Below are positions 55,375 through 64,000 of a stretch of DNA of 64,000 nt, in pieces; position 1 is the stretch's first letter; each line of letters starts with the position of its first letter. Both the position numbers and the translations under genes were made by a program. The stretch lies in contig JAIWZP010000030.1 in NCBI GenBank assembly GCA_025201375.1, positions 310,001 through 374,000 of the forward strand, read 5' to 3'. Source of the DNA: Gongronella butleri. Taxonomy: Eukaryota > Mucoromycota > Mucoromycetes > Mucorales > Cunninghamellaceae. The notes beneath the pieces were generated by a model. That model was not told where the DNA came from. It saw only the letters and a list, made by a program, of their open reading frames with translations, and searched no databases.

Positions 55375-57861
55375 TTACAGCTGGAAGAACTGCTCGCCGT
55401 GCTTTTCAGCGCGATCGCGACCACCCAGATACACGCGGATGTTGTAAATTAGGTCGTTCCACTCAATGAAGAGCGAGCGCTTGGCAAAGATGACGCTGTA
55501 AAAATGAAAAAAAGAAGAGTTTGAGCTGCTGTGCGGGAGAGATGATCGTTTTTTTTTTTCTTACACGAGCCAGATGCCAATGATGCTAACCAGAGCCTCT
55601 GCGGCAACCATGAAGCCAAAGGGCGGCATGTAGGGCGAGACAATACCGACGCACGAGTCTTGGTTGACGGTTGTAGGGCTGAGCATGCAGGCGACCCACG
55701 CATCCAGTACAGTGGGCGTCTCGGTCAGCTCGGTCACATGACGCAATTGCGTGAAATAGAAGATCTAGATCAATGGAGAATAAAAAAGAATGAGCATCAT
55801 ACGATTCTTTGCGCTGTGAAAAAAAAGAACCCGGCGGGAGAAGCCGTTGCAAAGCACAGGGGCGTGTGCGCCGTGCAACGGGTGCACAGAGACGAACGAT
55901 GATCGGCCTCGCTAATTACCATGTAGAACAACACCGTGACACAACCAATGATGGCCAGCAGCAATGCGCGCCATTGGATATGGACGGCTTGTATCACATG
56001 TTTGTGACGAGTAAACCGCTGTGTACGACCAATGGATGCATTTGAAAATGAGTGCGACATGTCCGATTCGATGCCTTCACGGAAAGCAATCTGTGCAAAA
56101 AAAAAAAAAAAAAAAAAAAGCCACGGTGAGTGGATTGAAAATGGTCATCAAAGCTGAATTGAGAGGCATTACGCGCGCAATATACAAGAACGTAAAGATG
56201 TGCAACAAGAAAGCGGGGCAAATGACGGCGGCCATCGGGTAAAAGAACAGGTTGAAGATTTGGCCAAGCGACACGAGGCAGAGGTTGGTAAACACAAATT
56301 CCACTTGATGCAGACCCAGGCAAGTGCCCATGAACGCGGCAGGGATGCCCCAGCAAAGCAAATGCAGCAGCCAGTACCGACGATTAAAGAAATTGATGTT
56401 CCACACCGTGTGCAAATGCAGCTAAAGAGAAAAAAAAGAAAATGAGCAATGAGACGCGACGCGTTTCTTTTTTGTTTTGGGCTGTTTTTGACTTTTGCGT
56501 CTTTTGTTGGGTAAATAGGGCATACATTGACAATGAGTGCAGCACACCAGCAGACGGTGGCCATGGAGCCAAAGATGAGAAGGGCACCCTGGGCTGCGCA
56601 AAGCACATTATTATCCTGTGTCGACGATTGGACGCTGCTGGCGCATTGGACGCGTGTGGGGTCGCCGAGCGAGAAGAACGCGACGAAGCTGAAGATGAAG
56701 ATCGCAATCGACATGTTGAGAATCAACAGCGACGGGTGTCTATTTCGTGGCAAAAAAGGCCAAAATAAGATTAGCCGGCCTGCATAAGCCCAAATGCCCT
56801 TTTTTTCTTTTTTGTAGGTCGCACGGCCTCCACATGCAAAGCAGCACCATGCAATCGGGCGTTGCACTCGGCCACGCGGCCTTGCAAATGGCCATGCATG
56901 GTTCCCCACTCTTTTTTTCTTGTTTACCTTCGCTTGTCGGGGAGCACAAGGTAGCTAAACACGATGAAGAAGGCGCAAACCGCCGACACGGAGCGCACAA
57001 TGTCCGTAGCCATGTAAGCATGCTCGACCCAGCCTTCATAGTAGAACTAATGGTGAAGAAGAGAAAAGAAATGAGTCAAAAGACAACTTTTTGGCATTTC
57101 GTTGCGTAATTTTACAAAGTTTTGGTAAGGGCAAGGAACGCAGCAGCCAAAGCGACACGTCAGCGGGCTAGATGTCTCGTTCTTGTCGGCCAATGGGTCG
57201 CGGATGAAGGGAGCAGGACATTCGGCAAAGACAGTGCCTTCAGGGATGGCTGCAAAGTTGATACCAGTGGAATTGGCTAGTGAATCAAGTAATAGAGAAC
57301 GGATTAGCCCACCAAATCGATCATTTTTTTGTCATTTTTGTCCGCCTTACTCTGGGACGGGACGGAGTTGCACGCATTTTGCGATTCCAACTTGATGTTT
57401 GTGCCTGGCAAAGGCGCATTGCAATCTGGCAGCAACTTCGTGGTGCCTGTCAATGCAAAAGCGAGACCACAATTGGTGGCGACGTCCTGACATGTGGCAA
57501 TGCATCCGGGAAGAATGGTTGTGTCTATGAAACGGCGAATAAAAGAGAAAAGTAAAGAAAAACCAAAGGAAAACGAGTCAATGGCCGCATTTCTCATTTT
57601 TCCATTTGCTCCTTACTGCTTGCACAGTCGGGGTACGAGGCAGTGCACAGGTATCGATAATAGTTGTCGACGCAGGCGGGGTCGATTTTGCCCAATTTGG
57701 CGGACAAAGGAAGCAGCACCTGCTGAATCTGAGCCTCGACGGTGGCCACACCGGCCGGCGCATACACTGTATAGTTGATATAGTTCTACAATGCCCAAAA
57801 GAAAGAAAAGGGGGGTCAATTCGTTGTTTGCGATGGGTGAGGTGGGGGTATGGATTTTTTT

Positions 57862-57897
<36 letters not shown>

Positions 57898-58170
57898 TGG
57901 CACACGCCAGTGGCGGGGTAAGCTGTGCAGCTCGTCGCGGTGAGGTTTTCTAATCGCAAAAGAGTCAATTTGAAGAAAGTAAAAAAAGTGAGCACAAGCT
58001 GTCGGATTTGATGATCGCCCTGATCAAGCTGTAAAAAAAAGGGGGGATGACATGGGAGAGGGGAAGAAAAAGTGCCTCAAAAGCCAAGGGAAAAGCAACT
58101 TACGAGCCGATGCGAGGCCCATCATGGAGAAAAGTGAAAGGCCCCACGTTGCAGCAGAAGGATGCCTCAT
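55375..58170 (-). CDS. Frizzled-like seven-helix receptor with cysteine-rich domain
   Basis: Class F (Frizzled/Smoothened-like) receptor. Eleven exons: 58170-58104, 57949-57897, 57785-57617, 57524-57351, 57276-57116, 57046-56928, 56739-56526, 56421-56173, 56090-55920, 55764-55565, 55495-55375; in phase, 565 residues. A signal peptide (MRHPSAATWGLSLFSMMGLA) comes first. The extracellular part carries a Frizzled-type CRD: CVDNYYRYLCTASYPDC, ILPGCIATCQDVATNCGLAF, LLPDC, and further Cys pairs, ending TCRFGCCVPCPYQNFFYYEG right before helix 1, as in Dictyostelium fsl receptors. Seven helices follow, from HAYMATDIVRSVSAVCAFFI to about FMVAAEALVSIIGIWLVVIF. In the C-tail a K-x6-W (KRSLFIEW) stands near where animal Frizzleds have KTxxxW, so Dishevelled binding is doubtful. 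Ligand unknown. Confidence 0.88.
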
Positions 58171-58639
58171 TGCTAAAACTTTTTTAAATGAAATTGGGAA
58201 GAAAAAAAAAAGAATGAAAAGAGAGGGCAACGAGTCAAAAAAATAAAATAATCCACTGTAGGAACACAAAGATTTTTTAATTTAGAGTTGGATTTTTTGA
58301 ATCTCAGGACCGTGGGTGACACAAGGCCGATTTGTGGAAAAATCAAGTGGTTGTCGATGTGACACAAGGTCAGAAAAGGGCTGGCACGATACGAGCGAGC
58401 GGGAACCCACCTAAATTGGATTGGCGTGCGAGAAGGGGAGGTGACAAAAAAAAAAAGATGAAAATGGACACGGGGGAAGGGGAGAATGAAAGATGAAGCG
58501 TGATTTTTTAGTGTTTTGCAATGTGAATTCTAAAAACAAAGGATAATGGAGGTGTGGTCTGTGTACACAAGATCCGCGTGCGCGACGCGTCTTTTTTTTT
58601 TTTGGCTCTTGTTTTTGATGATGAAGGGGAAGGCTAATT
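58171..58639. other. Intergenic region between PMT 3' end and the Frizzled-like start
   Basis: About 470 bp forming the promoter of the Frizzled-like gene and the 3' flank of the PMT gene. Two GTG(A/T)GACACAAGG(C/T) pieces recur at about 58313-58327 and 58358-58371. No gene is seen. Confidence 0.45.
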
Positions 58640-61600
58640 TCATTGTTCTGCGTCTTGTGCGGCGGCGAAGACGGGGGCATCGTCAGCTGGTGGTGGAGGA
58701 GCAGCGGCGGCGGCAGCGTCGTTGTTGTCCTTTTGAGCGTCGTTTGGAACCTTTTCCGCCAAATCGTCGCCATTGGTGGCCGAATCCTTGGTATCGCCAT
58801 CCGTGGGAGAGGGTTTCTTGTTGGCGTCGTCGTCCTCCTTGTTGCTGGGGTTGGCGTCGGGCTGCTTGATCCCGTCGGAGATCAAGTTGACAATTTCTGC
58901 GACTTCTGGCGCCAATTCGCGATGTTGGCCCATATAGCCGTTGATTGCATCCTTGACCTTGTCAAAGCTGTTGCCCAATTCCTTAAAGTCGATCGCCTGG
59001 TGATCGCTGTACTCGTTGATCCGGTCGTGGAACCTTGGGACCAGAAGAAAAAAAAAAAAAAAGAAAGTTTAAAACCGATGTTCGTCATTGATTCCGCAAA
59101 CCCCTTGCTTTTCGAACACCATTGGGTGCCCCTTCTTTTCCCCGCACTTTTTTTGTTCTTTGGCTAATTAAAAATTAACCAAAGACAATTTTGGTTTTCA
59201 AAACTTACACGTTACAATCGAAATCCCACGTGGATCGCCATTTGGCCTGTTCGCACTGGGTCTTTGTCCAAGGCTCGCCATAGGTGACGGGCACGAAGCA
59301 GCGATACGCGTAGACAATGACCATGAGCCAGGCAAAGGCGGCAACGAGGCGTTTGCGCTGCACAAGGCGGATGGTCACCAGATCAAACGCGACGGCAAAG
59401 GTGAGAATGCTGAAGTACAAGGACGGCATGTAATGGTGCAAGAACAGCTGACGACCCATTAGGAAGAATGGGAAATAGTGCAGAAACCAGCCGCTCACGA
59501 AAAAGCCCGACGATCGCTCGTAAAAGGCGCGCAAACCTACAATTGAAACAGAAAACAAAACAAAAAAAAATCCAGGTCGTGTGAGCAATGAATGGTGTCC
59601 AATGAAGCGCGACAGGGTCCCTCGGAGATCGACGCGCGCCAACCCACGGAGTTTCGCGCGCGTCTGCATTCCCTCTTTTTTTTTTTTCTCGGCTTGTTTT
59701 ACCTCTAAACTCCGTTTTGACGCCTCTCTTGTCCAGCAACAGCAGGCATGCCATGACGGCAAAGTACGAAAAGACGGCGACGGACGCGCTCCAGTACACG
59801 AGCGGGTTGCCCAGCAGGTAAATGGTTTTGAAATCCTTGCCCCAAAAGTTGATGCCGCGGCGCAGGAATGGCCAATCTTGCGGCCGCGAATCGTAAGGGT
59901 GCGAGTCCGTCAGGCCCTTGTTCACGTCCCACATCACCTGATTCAGCTCAATGAACTTGCCAAAGAACCCAGGGCGCTCGTAATTCACCTTTTCGGTGTC
60001 AGCTGGCACTAAAAATTGCAAAAATTGCAAAATTATCGCAATTGAGTCTCGATCATCCGTATCTTTGGGACGCACAGGGGGGTGGGGAAAAGAATTGGGT
60101 ATCGGAGGGGGGCCCTTTTCGTTTTTTCCTCTTTGTTTTCCTTTTTTTTGTTTGATTCAGCAAGACTTACAAAGATCATTGACAGTGGATTCCACGTACC
60201 ACATTGTTTTAGGGAGTTTGCCGTCCTTGATGCATGTGACTTCCTGCTGGCCGTATGCCCAATCGGGCAGCTTGACCGAATGCGAAAATAGCGCACAATT
60301 CTCCATCACATGGATAAGGCGGAATTTGGAGTGCAGCGTGCGCAGCTGGTCGCCGGCCAACGCGTCCTTTTTGTCATGCTCCACAATTTCCACGCGCCAC
60401 AGGTCGTTCGCATCGCCTTCAAAATCGGGGAATCCATAGCCACTGCATCAAAAAGAAAAAAAAAAAAAAAAGATGATAAATGGGTGTGTGAGGCCATGAA
60501 GCAAACGCCCAATTGGCTCCTTTTCTTACCTGACTTCATTGTGGTACTCCTGATCGGTCATCGGAGGACGATGGTTGTGACTGTGCAAGCGCTTGTTGGA
60601 TTCAGAGTGCATCAAGCGGATGACATCGCCGTTGCGCACGTATTCGACCTCTCCGACCTTTTCCGTGTCGCGCTTGTAGATGGTCCACCAATTGTTGTCG
60701 TCCTGATGCGGGTAAAGCGTGATCTGTTGCTCTGTGGAATTAAAAAAAAAAAATGAAGAAACATGCGTCAATTCGTCGTTTTGATCAAGATTTCGCCACG
60801 TACGATTGCTGCCGGTTTCATAATTGTGCGGGTGCGAGTGCAAGTAGCCGCCGCGGGTGGCAATGTGACGGATAAACACCTTGGAACCATAGGCGATGTC
60901 TATGAAAAGCGAGAAAAAGGGAGTTTATATTTGTTTTCGTGTCGCAATGCGCGCCCCCCTTTGATTTCTATTTCTTACCAATGGGTGTGTCCTGCATGTG
61001 ATGGCCATCAAGGGTCTGTTGGAACGCGGGGGACATGAAGCCGTCGCCCTCGCCGCTGTTTGGTAGCGAGTGGAAGTGGATTTGGAACATGAGCAAGTAA
61101 ATGGTGATGGGCAAGGCGATCAGGCAGACGGCGCGTGCCATGAAATGACGGCCGAATTGGTGCTACATGAGGAAAAAAAAAAAAGAAATTGAGGTCACGT
61201 GTGCCCCTGATCCACCCGCCAATGGCCTTACCAAAGAGACGTGATCGTCGCCCCATAGACGCCACAAGCCAAAGATCGTCGAGAATCCCACCGTGGCAAT
61301 GGTGAATAGGCCCACCAGCTTGCAGCTGACGGTCAAACCCAGGCCAAGACCAGTCAGTGTCAGCCACGTCCACCACCAGAAGCGGAATGGCCTAGGTCGT
61401 AATTAAAAAAAAAAAAAGAGACAAATCAGTCACATGACCCATCCATGGCGCGTCTCAATTCCAATCCGTACCTCTGCTCTTGGTTTTGGAAATTGATCCA
61501 CATAAGCGCCGTGGTGGTGATGAACAAAAGCAAAGGCGGATCAAGCAGAATCAGGCGATTATTGGCAATCAGACCGTTGTCTAAATGGTAGGAAAAAAAA

Positions 61601-62573
61601 AATAGGTGAGCTGGCGCTGGATGCTCTTCAATTCATACACATCCACGATTTTTTTTTTTTTGGTGCTGTCGCTCCATGGCCATTTTCTCCATTACCATAG
61701 CAAACCATCAGGGCGGCAACAATGCCAGCCGCAACAGAGTGGCCGCAGCCGCGAATCGACCAGTAGGCAACGGGTACCGTCAAGGCGCCTGTCAGCGCAC
61801 AAAAGCAGCGCATCGTCACGTAGGGTACGCCAGCCTCAATATACTCGCTGCAAAGAAATAAAAAAGCAAAAAAAAAAAAAAAAAAAAAAAAGTCAATTTC
61901 CCCCAATGCTCCTCATGATGAACGGCTTGTTTTGCTTTACTCGCCAATATTCTTGAATTCAAAGCGCCCGTCAAAGCCGGCCAATTTCGCAACGAGAGCA
62001 ATCAGCATCTTGGCCAGCTATGAAATAAAAACAAGGTTTTAGGGGAATGGATCGCCGCATTGTGTCTCTTGATTTTCTTACCGGTGGGTGGACATCCATG
62101 AAAAAGCGGGTCTTTATATACTTTGAAGCGAATCCGCCAAAGTGGACCTCGTCAAACACGACGGATGAGGGCTCCCAGATGTGCCAAAAGCGAATGAAGC
62201 ACGCCCAGGCAAAGAGCGCGGCGGCAATGCGCCAATCACGGCGGCGCGACTGCTTTTTCGCCTGTGTTTTCTGGTACTCGGCCTTGAAAAACTTGTCGTG
62301 AGGCAAGGCAAAGGCGTCGCCTGGCACATGCATGGTCGGCTGCGGTGCGTCAAAGCGCTTTGGCCGGCGCTGGTGCATTTCCTGGCGGGCTGTGGCCGAG
62401 GCGTACGACGCCGAACCGTCGGATGGTATAGAGAGTGCATAGTCCGTGGGTGGTGGGGACCCCAGAAACGAGTGAGGGCTCATATCAGCTTGCAGAGGTG
62501 GCGGCAGCGTGGTGGTGGAGGTGGTGGAGGTGGATGAAGCCCTTGTCGACGGTCGGATAAACCTGCTTGCCAT
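58640..62573 (-). CDS. Protein O-mannosyltransferase (PMT family)
   Basis: ER membrane enzyme that transfers mannose from dolichyl-phosphate-mannose to Ser/Thr of secreted proteins. Twelve exons: 62573-62082, 62017-61941, 61847-61696, 61580-61472, 61391-61232, 61162-60979, 60899-60804, 60731-60530, 60442-60171, 60008-59703, 59536-59209, 59033-58640; 923 residues in phase. Marks: VVFDEVHFGGFASKYIKTRF (catalytic D-E), FFMDVHPPLAKMLIALVAKL, MVCYDNGLIANNRLILLDPP, a MIR region beginning GGYLHSHPHNYETG and QQQITLYPHQDDNNWW, and a second helix cluster. The C-terminus has an unusual Asp/Ala/Pro-rich tail (58645-58860, with AAAAAAPPPPADDAPV). Subfamily (PMT1, 2 or 4) is left open. The frame is open to an ATG at 62666, which would add 31 hydrophobic residues; I prefer 62573. 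Confidence 0.93.
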
Positions 62574-63422
62574 AGAAAAAAACAAAAAGAACAAAAAAAG
62601 GAGGCGGGAAAGGTATGGTGGCGAGACAGGTGGACTGAAGCGGTATCGGAAGACGCTACAGAGCAATCAAAACAGGTGTGACGGGTCGAGATGGGGGGAG
62701 AAATAAGGACTGCAAGGATAAAAGAAAGAGTTCAAGCAAAAAGAAAAGGAAAAGGAAAATGAAGAAACCTGGAAAGCGATCCCTTTTGACTGCAGCCTTG
62801 TCGCTCGCAATGCTAAGTTTCAATGGCCGACAATCACCCTAAAAGTAAGGGCACCAGCCCCAAGTGTCCTTTTATTGGTGTCTCGTTGTTTTACGCGTTT
62901 AATTTTCCATGCCCATGCTATCCACAAAGGCAATGATTTTAATACAATGCAAAACAAAGCATTGTGACGAGTTTCTTGCAACATGGCGCCTTTCCCAATC
63001 TTTCAAACAAGCCAAGACACGACCGTGTAACCTAACGACCCGACAAAATCGTCAGTGCGCTTTGAACCTATGAGAAAAAGGGGGGGAACAATGCTCCAAA
63101 TGCTTATGTCAATTGGTCTTCAGGGCCATTACCTAAGATTTTCATTTATTTTATTGTCTTTTTTTGGGATCATATCCAAAAACGCAAAGCAGAATGACGC
63201 AACGATGAGCAAAAAGCTGTATACCCATGCCTCAATTGCATTACGAACGATCACAGATGGCCCCAATTGCATAAAAAGAAAGGAGGGGAGTAAGTGTCAG
63301 CCGGACACAGCGGTCCGACGTTCGACATTCATCAATTTCATTCAATTCCGCCGCATTCACTTTTTTTTTTTTCGCAACTCGAGCTTTTTTTTTCTTTCTA
63401 TCGTCTTCGTTTGCTTACCACA
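62574..63422. promoter_or_regulatory. Divergent intergenic region PMT / SHG1-like
   Basis: About 850 bp between two divergent starts. It is purine-rich near the PMT start (62575-62770) and pyrimidine-rich just before 63423 (TTTTTCTTTCTATCG), typical of fungal leaders. No gene is seen. Confidence 0.45.
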
Positions 63423-63952
63423 ATGCCACCACCACAAATGCAACCTGATCAAGTCGTCACCCAGCTGAAGAAAAAGGGAGTTTTTGACGACTTGCGCAAA
63501 CAGCTGCTCGCCGAGTTTCAGTCCCAGGTAAGACCATAATAAAAGACCTAAAAACGCGACTGGGGCTCGTTTGAGGGTCGCCACTGGCTTGCCGTCGCCT
63601 CATAAAAGTTGCCACGCGCTCACCGACGCATTCAAATAGGACATTGGCACGGCCCTCACCGAGGAAATCAAAGAATTCATCCAAGACAGCATTGCAAAGG
63701 ACCCATCGCTGCTCGACAAGGACCGAAACGTGTTTCACGCGACAATGATGGACTCGATCACCAAGTAAAGCAACTCTAGCACGCGTGGCAGACCGTTTAA
63801 GATGCCATTCCGATTCACATTGCTATTTTGCACATAGAAATGGCAAGTTCATGGCCCTAGAAAAGGCTCTGGCCGACATCATCAAGCAGGACGGCATGCT
63901 CGAAGCCGCTGTGCAAGAGAAAATCGAGGCAGAATTGCATGATCAGCCATGA
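63423..63952 (+). CDS. SHG1: BOD1/SHG1-family protein (Set1/COMPASS component-like)
   Basis: Small helical protein of the family of yeast Shg1 (subunit of the COMPASS histone H3K4 methyltransferase) and animal BOD1. Exons 63423-63527, 63640-63764 and 63838-63952 give 114 residues. It starts MPPPQMQPDQVVTQLKKKGV; the family core is visible as GVFDDLRKQLLAEF, then ALTEEIKEFIQDSIAKDPSL, and later KFMALEKALADIIKQDGMLE, ending ELHDQP. The length fits the domain with little else, like Shg1 (142 in yeast). COMPASS membership is inferred from the family; BOD1-like kinetochore roles are the animal alternative. Confidence 0.85.
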
Positions 63953-64000
63953 ATCCCCCTTTTGACGCGTGTTGTTGCATGCACTCTTGTCGTATATACC

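Noticed and set aside
62574..62666. Upstream ATG of the PMT gene as the start
   Set aside because: It adds a Phe/Leu-rich stretch from pyrimidine-rich leader DNA; the ATG at 62573 starts a typical cytosolic N-terminus.

Overview
The window looks like nuclear DNA of an early-diverging, filamentous-type fungus, most plausibly Mucoromycota-like; I cannot name a genus. Grounds: short GT-AG introns (about 50-320 bp) in nearly every gene, a chitin synthase, a protein O-mannosyltransferase, a fungal-type ATG29 and a Shg1-type protein, together with an APH-1 (gamma-secretase) subunit and a Frizzled-like receptor with a cysteine-rich domain, both absent from the well-known Dikarya. I joined exons by hand and kept a model only when splice sites, reading phase and total length agreed.

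Left part (0.6-11.6 kb): a compact run of housekeeping genes: a short STI1-type co-chaperone divergent from cytosolic-type histidyl-tRNA synthetase, a Vps1-type dynamin, a Pro/Tyr/Met-rich protein of unknown role, a Gpt2/Sct1-like glycerol-3-phosphate acyltransferase and ribosomal protein eS27. An island of almost 4 kb follows (11.6-15.6 kb) without a convincing gene. It holds a fold-back element with ~180-bp inverted arms around a 20-21-bp minisatellite, and many copies of a near-palindromic motif of the type TACAGTATCATAC.

Middle (15.6-34.8 kb): PIG-U/GAB1 of the GPI transamidase, proteasome alpha-6, the mitochondrial J-protein PAM18, a second repeat-rich island, the DEAD-box helicase DBP8, a PA2G4/EBP1 homologue, ATG29, a region with coding-like remnants, a Dal5/Tna1-type MFS transporter, and an F-box-like gene with an in-frame stop and a duplicated 5' end.

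Array (35.2-44.8 kb): four direct tandem units of ~2.3-2.4 kb, each carrying one three-exon FAD-dependent monooxygenase with its own TATA box. The promoter/5' end of unit 4 resembles unit 1, whereas its body resembles unit 3, so the array has recombined.

Right part (44.9-64 kb): a division-2 chitin synthase with poly-Gln and Pro/Gln-rich tails, the RNA polymerase III subunit RPC37/RPC5, a 2.5-kb AT-rich gap, then APH-1 and a Frizzled-like seven-helix receptor in convergent orientation, a PMT mannosyltransferase, and a small BOD1/SHG1-family protein. APH-1 and the Frizzled-like receptor next to each other are the most interesting content. In animals these families serve Notch/presenilin proteolysis and Wnt/Hedgehog signalling; here only the two genes are seen, and no presenilin, nicastrin or ligand gene is in the window.
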